Source: Ruminococcus sp. NK3A76
GTDB lineage: Bacteria > Bacillota > Clostridia > Oscillospirales > Ruminococcaceae
Reading direction: 5' to 3'
DNA length: 64,000 nt
Assembly: GCF_000686125.1 (NCBI RefSeq)
Contig: NZ_JMMA01000002.1
Location: forward strand, 248,001 to 312,000
The notes beneath the pieces are model-generated. The model searched no databases, had not been told where the DNA came from, and was given only the letters and a program-made list of their open reading frames with translations. This document shows positions 33,830-44,091 of the stretch, piece by piece (the first letter of the stretch is position 1; every line of letters starts with the position of its first letter). The position numbers and the translations under genes were made by a program.

Positions 33830-36406
33830 GTGCCTATGAAAAATTCAGCGATAAAGTTAAACCAGCTTGCAAAGGATATGAAGCTGACGAACAATGACCT
33901 TTTTGAGTGCCTTGCACAGCTCGGCGGCGAGCCGAAGAAGGCTATGAGCGCTCTTACACCTGAGGAGGTCAGCTTTGTATTCGAGTATTTCACACAGAAG
34001 ACCGCAGTGACGGATCTGAGCGCATATTTTGCTAATAATGTAGCGCCCGAGAAGCCCAGGAAGGAAACCAAGAAGGCTGCGGACAAGACAGAGAAGCCTG
34101 CAAAGGCTGCAAAGGCAGAAAAGCCCGAAAAGGCAGAAAAGGCTGCCGAGAAGCCTGCAAAGGCAGAAAAGCCGGCTGCAAAGGCAGAGAAAAAGGCTGA
34201 GCCTGCAAAGGAAGAAGCTGCCCCCAAGGCAGAGAAGAAGCCTGAGCCCGAAAAGTCCAAGGCTGACAAGTTCGACACTGCAAAGGCAATGGGCGGCTCT
34301 AAGAAAAAGGAAGAAAAGAAAAAGGAAAAGAAGCACGACCACGGCAAGCAGACTATACTCGGCGGCGGCTCGTCTTCGCAGAGCAGCACAGGATATACCG
34401 TATCTGAGGAGCAGAGCAGCAGCGGCAGACGTATAGTTGATACAAGAGGCAGCTATACCGAGCTTGACAAGTACAACGAGAAGTATGACAACATGGCAAG
34501 CTCCAAGCAGGGCGGCAAGGACAACTACTCGAAGAAGCAGAAGCTCACTCAGAAGTCCCAGCAGTATAAAAAGCAGAAGGGCAACCACGGCAAGAGAGAG
34601 AACGAGTCTGAGAAGGATAAGCTGCGCAGGCTTGAGCTTGAGCGTGCAAGAAAGCAGCAGCTCAAGGTGCTTATCCCTGATGAGATAGTTGTTTCCGAGC
34701 TCGCATCACGCCTTAAGGTAACAGCTACCGAGGTAATAAAGAAGCTCATGGGTCTTGGCGTTATGGCATCAATAAACGAAGTGATAGACTTTGATACGGC
34801 ATCGCTCGTTGCTGATGAGCTGGGCGCTAAGGTAGAGAAGGAAGTTATCGTAACTATCGAGGAAAGACTTATCGAGGACGAGGCTGACAAGGAAGAAGAC
34901 CTCGTTGAGAGATGCCCTGTAGTAGTTGTTATGGGTCACGTTGACCACGGTAAGACATCTATCCTCGACAGGATAAGAAATGCAAACGTAGCCGCAGGCG
35001 AGGCAGGCGGTATCACACAGCATATCGGTGCATATCAGGTGCGCTACAACGGCAAGAAGATAACCTTCCTCGACACCCCCGGCCATGAGGCGTTCACATC
35101 AATGAGAGCAAGAGGTGCAAATATCACAGATATCGCTATCCTCGTTGTTGCGGCTGATGACGGTATCATGCCGCAGACTATCGAGTCTATAAATCACGCA
35201 AAGGCAGCAGGCGTTTCCGTTATCGTTGCTATAAACAAGATGGATAAAGAGGGTGCAGACCCCGACAGAGTAAAGCAGCAGCTCACCGAGCACGAGCTCG
35301 TAGTTGAGGAATGGGGCGGCGACGTTATCGCAGTTCCCGTGTCTGCAAAGACCGGTATGGGTATTGACGAGCTTCTTGAAAACGTTCTGCTCGTAGCTGA
35401 GGTCAAGGAGCTTAAGGCTAACCCCAACAGGCTCGCTAAGGGTACTGTTATAGAAGCAAGACTTGACAAGGGCAAGGGCCCTGTTGCAACACTTCTTGTT
35501 GAGAACGGTACACTCAACGCAGGCGATGTCATCATCGCAGGCCAGTCTGTCGGCAGAGTAAGAACAATGACAGACTACCACGGCAAGAGCATAACCAAGG
35601 CAGGCCCCTCGACACCTGTAGAGATAACAGGTCTTGCAGAGGTGCCTTCGGCAGGCGATACATTCAACGCAGTTGAGGACGAGAAGCTCGCAAGAGAGCT
35701 CGTTGAGCAGCGTAAGTTCGACGCTAAAGAGGAGCAGTTCAAGCAGTACCAGAAGGTAACTCTTGAAAACCTGTTCAGCCAGATATCCGAGGGCGAGATG
35801 AAGGAGCTTCCTATCATCGTAAAGGCTGACGTTCAGGGCTCGGTAGAAGCAGTTAAGCAGAGCTTAGAAAAGCTCTCAAACGACGAAGTAAGAGTAAAGG
35901 TGATCCACGGCGGCGTCGGAGCTGTTTCCGAGAGCGATGTAATGCTCGCTACAGCTTCCAATGCTATCATCGTAGGCTTCAATGTTCGTCCTGACCCCGT
36001 TGCCAAGGAGAACGCAAAGCGTGACGGCGTTGATATAAGACTTTACAGGATAATCTATGATGCTATAGAGGAGATAACCGATGCTATGAAGGGTATGCTC
36101 GCACCTAAGTTCAGAGAGGTCGAGACTGCACGCATCGAGGTCAGACAGGTATACAAGATCACAGGTGTCGGCAATGTTGCAGGTGCTTATGTTCTTGAAG
36201 GCAAGATAGGCCGCAACGACGAGATAAGAGTTGTCCGTGACGGTATTGTTATCGCCGAGGACAAGATGAGCACACTCAAGCGCTTCAAGGACGATGTCAA
36301 GGAAGTTGCTTCCGGCTTTGAGTGCGGTATCACACTTGAAAAGTTCAGCGATATCAAGGAAGGCGATATATTCGAGGCCTTCGTAATGGAGGAGTACAGA
36401 GAGTAA
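33830..36406 (+). CDS. infB: Translation initiation factor IF-2
   Basis: An 858-residue GTPase that places initiator tRNA on the 30S subunit. A short IF2-N domain (about 5-55) is followed by an Ala/Lys/Glu-rich linker (about 70-165) and a basic segment, a second IF2-N domain (about 280-340), then the G domain with G1 GHVDHGKT, G3 DTPGHEAF and G4 NKMD (about 365-530), domain II, and the IF2-specific C-terminal domains. GAGGAGG precedes a GTG at 33830; an ATG at 33836 is an equally possible start. It stands in the expected place in the nusA operon. Confidence 0.97.
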   Translation: MPMKNSAIKLNQLAKDMKLTNNDLFECLAQLGGEPKKAMSALTPEEVSFVFEYFTQKTAVTDLSAYFANNVAPEKPRKETKKAADKTEKPAKAAKAEKPEKAEKAAEKPAKAEKPAAKAEKKAEPAKEEAAPKAEKKPEPEKSKADKFDTAKAMGGSKKKEEKKKEKKHDHGKQTILGGGSSSQSSTGYTVSEEQSSSGRRIVDTRGSYTELDKYNEKYDNMASSKQGGKDNYSKKQKLTQKSQQYKKQKGNHGKRENESEKDKLRRLELERARKQQLKVLIPDEIVVSELASRLKVTATEVIKKLMGLGVMASINEVIDFDTASLVADELGAKVEKEVIVTIEERLIEDEADKEEDLVERCPVVVVMGHVDHGKTSILDRIRNANVAAGEAGGITQHIGAYQVRYNGKKITFLDTPGHEAFTSMRARGANITDIAILVVAADDGIMPQTIESINHAKAAGVSVIVAINKMDKEGADPDRVKQQLTEHELVVEEWGGDVIAVPVSAKTGMGIDELLENVLLVAEVKELKANPNRLAKGTVIEARLDKGKGPVATLLVENGTLNAGDVIIAGQSVGRVRTMTDYHGKSITKAGPSTPVEITGLAEVPSAGDTFNAVEDEKLARELVEQRKFDAKEEQFKQYQKVTLENLFSQISEGEMKELPIIVKADVQGSVEAVKQSLEKLSNDEVRVKVIHGGVGAVSESDVMLATASNAIIVGFNVRPDPVAKENAKRDGVDIRLYRIIYDAIEEITDAMKGMLAPKFREVETARIEVRQVYKITGVGNVAGAYVLEGKIGRNDEIRVVRDGIVIAEDKMSTLKRFKDDVKEVASGFECGITLEKFSDIKEGDIFEAFVMEEYRE

Positions 36407-36440
36407 TATCTCGAAGACATTAATAAGGGAAGATGAGCTT

Positions 36441-37565
36441 GTGGACCGTAAGAGGATAGTTTCGGCATTTCTCGCTTTTGCCGTTTGCTTTGCAATGGCA
36501 GGCTGCGACAGGGACGACAGCAGCAAGAGCGATGAAAGCAGCACAGACAAAAAGCAAAGTGTCAGCGAAAGCGCTTCTGACAGCGACGTTTCGGGAATAT
36601 ACGTCCCCTTTGAGGGCATACGCAGACTTGGCAATGATCCCAAGCAGCTAATGACAAACTTTGACTCGGCAATAGATCAGTCGCAGTCATATTTCAGCGG
36701 CGGCAGCGACGGTGACACCGACAAGCTCGACAAGATAGCAGCCGTGTCTGTGCTCGAGCTTGATGAAGACGGCGGCTTTACGGCCTATTATCAGCCTACA
36801 TCGTCGGGCACCGATATGGAGTTTACAGGCAGCTATAAGACCGACGGCGGCAAGCTCAGCTTTGAGTATAAGCATGAAAAGCGCACTGTTACTTCGGATA
36901 AGTTCGGCGAAAAGCTCGACACCCCCGAGGTAAGTGAGGCCGATGCCGGCAGCGGTGAGCTTTTCGGCAAGAATATGGAGCTTATGAACACGGTAGGCGA
37001 GGGAACTTATCTGCAATACGCAGCGCCCATGTGGTTTGCTGCTGACTATCTTAAATTCGATATGTGCGTGATGCCTATGCCTATGGGTATGAGAAGCTTT
37101 AGCCAGTGTCCGATCCATATGGACGAAAAGGTGCTCAAAGACGCTAAGAGGCAGTATTTCACCGTGCATAACGGCGTGCTCTGTGCCGACACAGCCGGCT
37201 GGGAGCTTGACGGAAGCTACTCAAAGGGCGGGAGCTTCAGCGTGAAGTTTGACCCTATGGCGGCGGCTGACGACTGGTATTTCTACGCTAATGAGACTCC
37301 CGATGACATAAAGGATATGCTTAAAGCAAGCCTTAAAACTGAGGATATGACCACGATAGAGTTTTCATCAAACAAGTGGGAGTGGAAAAACGCCGAGGGT
37401 GATACCCTGAACTCCGGCAGCTACACCGAGAGCGACAAGATAGACGGGCTGTTCTGTATGTATATAGATGAAAACTCATCGCACGGCACGCCTGAAAACA
37501 ACATCTATCAGTTTATGTATATAAACGGCTCACAGATATACTACCCCTACGCATTCAAGGCATAA
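36441..37565 (+). CDS. Lipoprotein inserted between infB and rbfA
   Basis: A 374-residue lipoprotein from a GTG start behind GGGAAGATG. The lipobox MAGC places lipid on Cys22. A Ser/Asp/Lys-rich linker (about 23-50) leads to an external domain of unknown family with several beta-rich strands, such as 'AVSVLELDEDGGFTAYYQP'. It sits in a cluster where infB and rbfA are usually adjacent, 34 bp after infB and 22 bp before rbfA, so it is coexpressed with the translation genes. Nothing in the sequence links it to ribosome function; it probably reflects a lineage-specific insertion. Confidence 0.75.
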   Translation: MDRKRIVSAFLAFAVCFAMAGCDRDDSSKSDESSTDKKQSVSESASDSDVSGIYVPFEGIRRLGNDPKQLMTNFDSAIDQSQSYFSGGSDGDTDKLDKIAAVSVLELDEDGGFTAYYQPTSSGTDMEFTGSYKTDGGKLSFEYKHEKRTVTSDKFGEKLDTPEVSEADAGSGELFGKNMELMNTVGEGTYLQYAAPMWFAADYLKFDMCVMPMPMGMRSFSQCPIHMDEKVLKDAKRQYFTVHNGVLCADTAGWELDGSYSKGGSFSVKFDPMAAADDWYFYANETPDDIKDMLKASLKTEDMTTIEFSSNKWEWKNAEGDTLNSGSYTESDKIDGLFCMYIDENSSHGTPENNIYQFMYINGSQIYYPYAFKA

Positions 37566-37587
37566 CATGATTACAGGAGAATAATTT

Positions 37588-37977
37588 ATGGGACATAAAG
37601 CAGGAAGAATGAGCGAGGATATCAAGCGCATAATCTCGGGCAAGATGAGAGACTTGAAAGACCCGAGGATAAGTAAAAACGGTATGCTCACCATAGTCAG
37701 ATGCGACGTTGCAGGCGACGGGTCGTTTTGCAAGGTGTATGTTTCCTCTTTTGAGGGCTATGACAAGGCAAAGGAGGCCGTTAAGGGCTTTGAGAGCGCA
37801 AGCGGCTTTTTAAAGCGTGAGATATCAAATGTTCTGGGCTTAAGAAAATGCCCCGAGCTTAAATTCATAGCAGATGATTCTATGGAGCATTCTGCACAGA
37901 TAAATGAAAAGCTCAAAAGCATCGCTGCAAAGACTGCGGCAGATGACAGCGAAAATGATGATAATGATGAGGTTTAG
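37588..37977 (+). CDS. rbfA: Ribosome-binding factor A
   Basis: A 129-residue KH-fold protein that aids 16S rRNA maturation and 30S assembly. 'RMSEDIKRIISGKMRDLKDP' at the N terminus and RKCPELKFIADDS near residue 85 are characteristic. The C terminus is an acidic tail (DDSENDDNDEV). AGGAGAATAATTT precedes the ATG. Confidence 0.94.
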   Translation: MGHKAGRMSEDIKRIISGKMRDLKDPRISKNGMLTIVRCDVAGDGSFCKVYVSSFEGYDKAKEAVKGFESASGFLKREISNVLGLRKCPELKFIADDSMEHSAQINEKLKSIAAKTAADDSENDDNDEV

Positions 37978-37992
37978 AAAGGACAGCATCAC

Positions 37993-38964
37993 ATGAATAA
38001 ATCTGATTACCTCGAGCTGAAGGACATACTTGAAGGGTGCGACAACGTGCTCATACTCACCCATAAGAGCCCCGACGGGGACACCTTAGGGTGCGGCTTT
38101 GCGCTCTGTGCGTATCTGCGTGACCTCGGCAAAAAGGCAAACGTCATAAACAACGAGAATTTCCCGGTAAGGTATAATTTCCTTTATGACGGGTATTATG
38201 TTCAGGATTTTGAGCCGCAGTTTATTATTGCGGTGGATGTTGCCGACAAGTCGCTTTTCGGCTCGCACCTTAAGGCGTATATGGAGGAGGGCGCAGTCGA
38301 TGTCTGCATCGACCACCATATCTCAAACAGGGGCTTTGCCAAAAAGACATTCCTTGACGGCAGGGCATCTGCGGCAGCACTGATACTCTATGAGTATTTC
38401 AAGACGGTGGGTTATAAGATATCTGACTTTATAGCTATGTGCCTTTATACGGCAATAGCCACGGATACAGGGTGCTTCAAGTATCAGAACACCACCCCCG
38501 AGACGCATATCGCAGCAGCCGAGCTTATGCAGTATGATATAGGCTTTGAGCATATAAACAGAAAAATGTTTGACGTAAAGTCAAAGGGCAGGATAAAGGT
38601 CGAGCAGAGCGTTATCAACCATATGGAGTATTATTTCAATGACAGGTGTACCATGATAGTTCTGACCACCGAGCTTATGAAAAACTGCGGCGCTGAGCCG
38701 GCTGAGTTTGAGGGGCTTGCTTCCATACCGCTCGAGATAGAGGGCGTTGTTATCGGTATCACGGTAAAGCAGAGGCATGAGAATGTCTTCAAGCTCTCAG
38801 TGCGCACCACCGAGGAGGTAGATGCTTCGGCATTCTGCCGTAAATTCGGCGGCGGCGGTCATATAAGGGCTGCCGGCTGTGAGATACAGGGCTCGCTCCA
38901 GGAGGTCAGGGAAACAGTCATAAAGGCTGTTGCTGAGGCTATCGGAGAGGAATACGATGACTGA
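37993..38964 (+). CDS. nrnA: DHH/DHHA1 phosphoesterase, NrnA-like
   Basis: A 323-residue nanoRNase/pAp-phosphatase-type enzyme. Metal-binding motifs are THKSPDGDTLG (about 22-32), DVADK and DHHIS (about 103-107). The DHHA1 domain ends with the GGGGHIRAAGC substrate loop (about 287-297). It degrades very short RNA and 3'-phosphoadenosine-5'-phosphate, and some relatives cleave c-di-nucleotide products such as pGpG. That would complement the EAL enzymes in this window, though this is inference. Its end overlaps truB by 8 bp. Confidence 0.93.
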   Translation: MNKSDYLELKDILEGCDNVLILTHKSPDGDTLGCGFALCAYLRDLGKKANVINNENFPVRYNFLYDGYYVQDFEPQFIIAVDVADKSLFGSHLKAYMEEGAVDVCIDHHISNRGFAKKTFLDGRASAAALILYEYFKTVGYKISDFIAMCLYTAIATDTGCFKYQNTTPETHIAAAELMQYDIGFEHINRKMFDVKSKGRIKVEQSVINHMEYYFNDRCTMIVLTTELMKNCGAEPAEFEGLASIPLEIEGVVIGITVKQRHENVFKLSVRTTEEVDASAFCRKFGGGGHIRAAGCEIQGSLQEVRETVIKAVAEAIGEEYDD

Positions 38965-39874
38965 GCGCAATAACGAGCCGGCAGGGATACTGCTGATAAA
39001 CAAGCCCGAGGGCTGGACGTCTTTTGATGTCTGCGGAAAGCTGCGTGGCATACTTCATACAAAGCGCATAGGCCATACCGGAACGCTTGACCCGCTTGCT
39101 ACAGGTGTGCTGCCTGTGCTGATAGGCAAGGCCGCAAGGGCTGCCGATATACTGCCTGAGAGCGGGAAGGAATACAAAGCGCATTTTAAGCTCGGCATCG
39201 ACACCGACACGCAGGATATCACAGGCAAGACTCTCAGTGAAGACGACACCCGTGTGACACGAGAGCAGCTGAAAGCGGCTTTTGACAGCTTTGTGGGCGA
39301 GTATATGCAGATACCGCCTATGTATTCGGCAGTCAAGGTCGGCGGCAAAAAGCTCTACGAATATGCAAGAGAGGGCGTTGAGATAAAGCGTGAGCCGAAG
39401 AGAAGATATGTTGACTTCATAACGCTTGATGAGTATGACGAGCAGACAAGAGAGGGCGTTATCACCCTGTCTGTCAGCAAGGGAACTTATATAAGGACGC
39501 TTATCTGCGACGCAGCAAGGAGCGTGGGCACAGTCGGTGTTATGACAGCGCTTGAAAGAACATCTGCCTGCGGCTTTAAGGTGTCTGAGTGCATGACCAT
39601 AGAGCAGGCACAGCAGCTTGCAGACAGCGGTCAGATAAACGAACGTATCTTAAGCCTTGAAAGGGTGTTCTCGCAGTACCCGAAAATAAGGCTTGACGAA
39701 AAAAGAACGACACTTTACAAAAACGGCGTCAAGCTCCGCCCGGAGCAGCTGGGTATAAAGAGCTTTGACAAGGACAGCCGCTTTTGCATTATTTCAGATA
39801 AGGGCGGGCTTATCTCGGTGGCATATGTCGATGTGCAAAAAAACGAGGTAAGGGCGCTCAGGAATTTTTACTGA
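38957..39874 (+). CDS. truB: tRNA pseudouridine-55 synthase
   Basis: The ATG at 38957 lies 6 bp after GGAGAGGA and inside the end of nrnA; the product has 305 residues. It forms the T-loop pseudouridine in tRNAs. HTGTLDPLATGVLPV holds the catalytic Asp (near residue 44), and the YRA-like block and SVSKGTYIRTLI are present. A PUA-like C-terminal domain is shortened, as in many Firmicutes. It is coupled to ribF downstream. Confidence 0.95.
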   Translation: MTERNNEPAGILLINKPEGWTSFDVCGKLRGILHTKRIGHTGTLDPLATGVLPVLIGKAARAADILPESGKEYKAHFKLGIDTDTQDITGKTLSEDDTRVTREQLKAAFDSFVGEYMQIPPMYSAVKVGGKKLYEYAREGVEIKREPKRRYVDFITLDEYDEQTREGVITLSVSKGTYIRTLICDAARSVGTVGVMTALERTSACGFKVSECMTIEQAQQLADSGQINERILSLERVFSQYPKIRLDEKRTTLYKNGVKLRPEQLGIKSFDKDSRFCIISDKGGLISVAYVDVQKNEVRALRNFY

Positions 39875-39887
39875 GGGGGAAGATCCC

Positions 39888-40811
39888 TTGAAGGATATTA
39901 CACAAACAGGTATAGTCACCAATGATAATACCGCAGTGGCACTCGGTATCTTTGACGGGGTACACAGAGGGCACAGACAGGTGCTTGAAAAGGCTTTTTC
40001 GCACAGCGAGCTGAAAAAGGCTGTCTTCACCTTCAACACACAGACGGTAGACTCAAAGGGCAGCGACTATAAGATGCTCATAACCAACAGCTTCAAGAAA
40101 AAGCTGTTAGACAGGGCAGGTGCGGAATATATTTATTCGCCCGATTTCTATAAGCTCAAAATGATGCCGGCGGAGGACTTCGCAAGGGATATACTCAAAG
40201 GCGCTCTGCACGCAGAGGCGGCAGTGTGCGGCGAGAAGTTCCGCTTCGGGCATATGGCCGAGGGCGACAGTGATGCGCTTGTAAGATACGGCCGGAAATT
40301 CGGCTTCTCGGTCGAGATAGTCGAGCGCCTTGACGATAACGGCACAAGGATAAGCTCCTCGCTTATAAGAAAGCTCGTAAGCAAGGGCGAGATAGAAAAG
40401 GCAAACAAGCTGCTCGGCTATAACTACGGCTACTGCCTCGATGTCATACACGGCAACGAGATAGGCAGAACGTGGGATTTCCCGACGATAAACCAGCTTA
40501 TCCCCGACGGGCTCGTGCTGCCGAGGTTCGGCGTGTATGTGTCGAACGTCCATGTTGACGGCAGACAGTATACGGGTGTCACCAATATCGGTGTCAAGCC
40601 GACAGTCGAGCATGATATCAAACCGCTTGCCGAGACGTTTATCGTGGGTTATGACGGTGACCTCTACGGCCGTGAGATAGAGATAGAGCTTTATGAGTTC
40701 ATAAGGCCTGAGCGAAAGTTTGACAGCTTCGACGAGCTCAGGGCAGAGATAAAAAGGAACACCGAGTATGCCTGCAAGGCGTATTTGAAATATACAGGAA
40801 AGGACTTTTGA
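39888..40811 (+). CDS. ribF: Bifunctional riboflavin kinase/FAD synthetase
   Basis: A TTG start at 39888 lies 7 bp after GAGGGGGA; the product has 307 residues. The N-terminal adenylyltransferase domain has [15 protein letters not shown] (about 20-34) and the [10 protein letters not shown] nucleotidyl-binding motif. The C-terminal kinase domain has [10 protein letters not shown] and [12 protein letters not shown] (riboflavin/ATP site). It converts riboflavin to FMN and then FAD in the cytoplasm. The stop is 2 bp before the gltX ATG. Confidence 0.95.
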   Translation: MKDITQTGIVTNDNTAVALGIFDGVHRGHRQVLEKAFSHSELKKAVFTFNTQTVDSKGSDYKMLITNSFKKKLLDRAGAEYIYSPDFYKLKMMPAEDFARDILKGALHAEAAVCGEKFRFGHMAEGDSDALVRYGRKFGFSVEIVERLDDNGTRISSSLIRKLVSKGEIEKANKLLGYNYGYCLDVIHGNEIGRTWDFPTINQLIPDGLVLPRFGVYVSNVHVDGRQYTGVTNIGVKPTVEHDIKPLAETFIVGYDGDLYGREIEIELYEFIRPERKFDSFDELRAEIKRNTEYACKAYLKYTGKDF

Positions 40812-40813
40812 AG

Positions 40814-42268
40814 ATGAAAAAGGTTAGAACGAGATTTGCGCCCTCACCGACAGGGTATATGCATATAGGTAATCTCCGTACTGCTTTGTTTACATATCTT
40901 ATCGCAAAGCAGAACGACGGCGATTTTATCCTGAGAATAGAGGATACCGACCGTGAGCGCTATGTCGAAGGCGCAGTTGACGTTATATACAACACACTCA
41001 GACAGTGCGGCCTTAACTGGGACGAGGGTCCTGATGTCGGCGGCCCTGTAGGCCCTTATATCCAAAGCGAGAGAATGGGTATGTTCAAGAAATATGCCGA
41101 GGAGCTCGTTGAAAAGGGCGAGGCTTACTACTGCTTCTGCGACAAGGAAAGACTTGACGGCCTGAAGGCTGAGTGCGAGGCACAGGGCAAGACCTACAGC
41201 TATGACAGACACTGCCGTGACCTCTCAAAAGACGAAATAAAGGCCAGACTCGATGCCGGCACACCCTATGTTATCAGACAGAAGATGCCGCTTGAGGGCA
41301 GTGTTACCTTCCACGATGAGCTTTACGGCGATATCACTGTTGAGTGCTCTGAGCTTGAAGACCAGATACTTATCAAGACAGACGGTATGCCTACATATAA
41401 CTTCGCAAACGTAGTCGATGACCACCTCATGGGCATCACACACGTTGTAAGAGGCAACGAGTATCTTTCCTCAGCGCCCAAGTACGAGCTGCTCTATAAG
41501 GCATTCGGCTGGGAAGTCCCTACATATATCCACGTTGAGCATATCATGAAGGACAAGCAGCACAAGCTCTCAAAGCGTGACGGAGATGCTTCTTTTGAAG
41601 ACCTGATAAACAAGGGCTACCTCACCGAGGCTGTTGTCAACTACATAGCACTTCTCGGCTGGGCACCCAAGGGCGAGGAGGAGATATTCACCCTCGATGA
41701 GCTCATAAAGGAATTCGATATACAGGGTCTTTCAAAGTCGCCTGCTATCTTCGACCCGTTAAAGCTCAAGGCGATAAATGCAAAGTATATAAAGAAGCTC
41801 ACACCTGAGGAGTTTGAAAAGTACGCAACACCCTACATCAGACAGACTGTTAAGAGAGACACCGACATATCACGCATATGCTCGCTGCTCCAGGACAGAA
41901 CAGAGGTGTTCACTGATATCCCCGAGAAGGTAGACTTCTTAGACGAGCTCAGAGAGTATGACAAGGCTCTTTACTTCAACAAGAAAAACAAGATAGACGA
42001 GGAGAAGTCGCTTAAGTCGCTTAAGGATATACTCCCTGTAATGGAGGGCATAGATGAAGCGGACTGGACTGAGGAGAATATCCACGACAGGCTCTTTGAG
42101 CTGATAGCTGCCAAAGAGGTAAAGAACGCACTGATACTCCTGCCGCTTCGTGTGGCAGTGTCCGGCAAGGCATCTACCCCCGGCGGCGGTATCGAGATAT
42201 CATACCTGATAGGCAGGCAGGATACCCTTGACAGGATAGCAAAGGGCATCGAGCTTTTATCAAAGTAA
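40814..42268 (+). CDS. gltX: Glutamyl-tRNA synthetase
   Basis: The ATG at 40814 (484 residues) follows AAGGA by 9 bp. It is a class I synthetase charging tRNA-Glu and, in bacteria lacking GlnRS, tRNA-Gln. The HIGH-type motif is [16 protein letters not shown] (about residues 9-24), and HKLSKRDG is the KMSKS-type loop. The anticodon-binding domain fills the last 160 residues. It ends the long translation/cofactor operon. Immediately downstream, a TATAAT at 42304 begins the ABC cluster, with no clear terminator between them. Confidence 0.95.
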   Translation: MKKVRTRFAPSPTGYMHIGNLRTALFTYLIAKQNDGDFILRIEDTDRERYVEGAVDVIYNTLRQCGLNWDEGPDVGGPVGPYIQSERMGMFKKYAEELVEKGEAYYCFCDKERLDGLKAECEAQGKTYSYDRHCRDLSKDEIKARLDAGTPYVIRQKMPLEGSVTFHDELYGDITVECSELEDQILIKTDGMPTYNFANVVDDHLMGITHVVRGNEYLSSAPKYELLYKAFGWEVPTYIHVEHIMKDKQHKLSKRDGDASFEDLINKGYLTEAVVNYIALLGWAPKGEEEIFTLDELIKEFDIQGLSKSPAIFDPLKLKAINAKYIKKLTPEEFEKYATPYIRQTVKRDTDISRICSLLQDRTEVFTDIPEKVDFLDELREYDKALYFNKKNKIDEEKSLKSLKDILPVMEGIDEADWTEENIHDRLFELIAAKEVKNALILLPLRVAVSGKASTPGGGIEISYLIGRQDTLDRIAKGIELLSK

Positions 42269-42362
42269 TATACAGCTGTCACTAATCAAACACATTTGCG
42301 GTATATAATATCATAGGCAATTATGTGATATGTGACATTACAATAAACGGAGGAACTACAAA

Positions 42363-43346
42363 ATGATAGAGGTCAGCAACCTATCAAAGCATTACGGCGA
42401 TAAAAAGGCCGTGGATAATATATCCTTCAAGGCTGAAGACGGCGAGATACTTGGCTTTCTGGGACCTAACGGTGCCGGAAAATCCACCACGATGAATATC
42501 CTCACAGGCTATATCTCCGCCACCTCGGGCAAGGCGCTCATAAACGGCATAGATATACTCGAAGACCCCATAAAGGCAAAGCGAGAGCTTGGCTATCTGC
42601 CTGAGCTGCCGCCGCTTTATATGGATATGACGGTCAAGGAGTACTTAAACTTTGTCTATGACCTGAAAAAATGCAAGCTGCCGAGAAATTCCCACCTTAA
42701 GGATATATGCTCGCTCGTCAAGATAGACAATGTCTATAAGCGTGTTATCAAGAACCTTTCAAAGGGCTATAAGCAGCGTGTGGGTCTTGCTCAGGCGCTT
42801 ATCGGCAACCCGAAGGTGCTCATTCTCGATGAGCCGACCGTCGGCCTTGACCCGAAGCAGATAATCGAGATAAGAACGCTTATCAAAAAGCTCGGCAAGA
42901 ACAGAACAGTCATACTCTCCTCGCATATACTCTCTGAGGTGCAGGCAGTGTGTGATAAGATAGTAGTCATCAACGAAGGCAAGGTCGTGGCAGACGATAC
43001 CGAGGACAACCTCTCACGCAAGCTCATAAACGAGCACCTGCTCACAGCCCGTATCGAGGGCAGGAGCGATGCAGTAGAGCCGCTTATAAGCTCTATCAAG
43101 GGCGTTATCAAGGTAGAGGTCGGCTCGGAGCGTGAAAAGGGCGTATGGGAATACCGCATCGAGGCCAAGGAGGGCGTTGATATAAGGCGTGAGCTCTTTA
43201 AGCGTATGGCAGAGCGCAATATGCCTATACTCGACCTGCGTGCAAGCGAGCTGTCGCTTGAGGATATCTTCCTTAAGCTCACAATGGGCGAGGCAGTGCC
43301 CGGGCTCACAAATGACGATGATGACGATACAGCAGATAAAGAATAA
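42363..43346 (+). CDS. ABC-2 type ATPase, GldA/NatA-like
   Basis: A 327-residue ATP-binding subunit. Walker A is GPNGAGKS (about 34-41), the signature is LSKGYKQR, Walker B is VLILDEPTVGLDP, and the C-terminal extension has the usual DUF4162-like domain and an acidic tail (NDDDDDTADKE). GGAGGAACT precedes the ATG. It leads a four-gene operon with a permease, a GldG-family protein and a DUF4340 protein, a conserved Firmicutes/Bacteroidota arrangement. The substrate is unknown; gliding is not expected in this organism. Confidence 0.9.
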   Translation: MIEVSNLSKHYGDKKAVDNISFKAEDGEILGFLGPNGAGKSTTMNILTGYISATSGKALINGIDILEDPIKAKRELGYLPELPPLYMDMTVKEYLNFVYDLKKCKLPRNSHLKDICSLVKIDNVYKRVIKNLSKGYKQRVGLAQALIGNPKVLILDEPTVGLDPKQIIEIRTLIKKLGKNRTVILSSHILSEVQAVCDKIVVINEGKVVADDTEDNLSRKLINEHLLTARIEGRSDAVEPLISSIKGVIKVEVGSEREKGVWEYRIEAKEGVDIRRELFKRMAERNMPILDLRASELSLEDIFLKLTMGEAVPGLTNDDDDDTADKE

Positions 43347-43367
43347 AGAAAGGAAAGATGTTATCAC

Positions 43368-44072
43368 ATGGGCGCAATATTCAGACGAGAGGTCTCGTCT
43401 TACTTCATCTCCCCGATAGGATATATTTTCCTTGCAGGCTTTTATTGCTGTACGGGAGTTATTTTCTCACAGAATTCACTGCAGTACGGCTCGACTAAGC
43501 TCGATGCTGTGTTCGCAGACCTCATACTCGTGCTTATAGTTCTGATACCTATACTCACGATGAAAACTATCTCGGAAGAGAAAAAGCAGAAAACTGACCA
43601 GTGCCTGCTCACATCTCCTGTGTCGCTCGGCGGCATAGTAGTCGGCAAGTTTTTAGCGAGCTTTCTTATCTATGCGCTCGGCGTTGCTATAACGTTTGTT
43701 TATGCTATCGTCGTTTCCGCATACGCAAAGCCCGACTGGAACGTTATCATGGGCAATATAGTGGGACTTCTGCTGCTCGGGTCTGCTTATATAGCAGTCG
43801 GCATCTTCTGCTCGTCGCTCACAGAGAATCAGATAGTAGCGGCTGTAATATCATTCTTTGCAATGGTGGGGCTCTACCTTCTCTCGACTCTTGGAAGCCT
43901 TATCCCTGTTGAATTCATAGGCAAGGTGTTCAATTCGCTCTGCTTCTGGAACAGGTATTATGACTTCACGCTCGGGCTTTTCAATATGTCAAACGTTCTG
44001 TTCTTTATCTCGGCGGCTGTGGCATTCCTTTTCCTTACGGTAAGAGTGCTTGAAAAGCGCCGCTGGAGCTAA
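43368..44072 (+). CDS. ABC-2 type permease, GldF-like
   Basis: A 234-residue membrane protein with about six helices. 'MGAIFRREVSSYFISPIGYI' at the start and 'TMKTISEEKKQKTDQCLLT' (about residues 63-81) are hallmarks of the ABC-2/GldF family. It forms the channel with the ATPase encoded 21 bp upstream. AAAGGAAAG precedes the ATG, and the next gene starts 19 bp after its stop. Confidence 0.9.
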   Translation: MGAIFRREVSSYFISPIGYIFLAGFYCCTGVIFSQNSLQYGSTKLDAVFADLILVLIVLIPILTMKTISEEKKQKTDQCLLTSPVSLGGIVVGKFLASFLIYALGVAITFVYAIVVSAYAKPDWNVIMGNIVGLLLLGSAYIAVGIFCSSLTENQIVAAVISFFAMVGLYLLSTLGSLIPVEFIGKVFNSLCFWNRYYDFTLGLFNMSNVLFFISAAVAFLFLTVRVLEKRRWS

Positions 44073-44091
44073 GGGAAGGGGGCGTTTGTAA

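Noticed and set aside
33757-34588. Minus-strand Ala/Ser/Phe-rich frames opposite infB
   Set aside because: They mirror the Ala/Lys/Glu linker of IF-2 and are artefacts of its composition.
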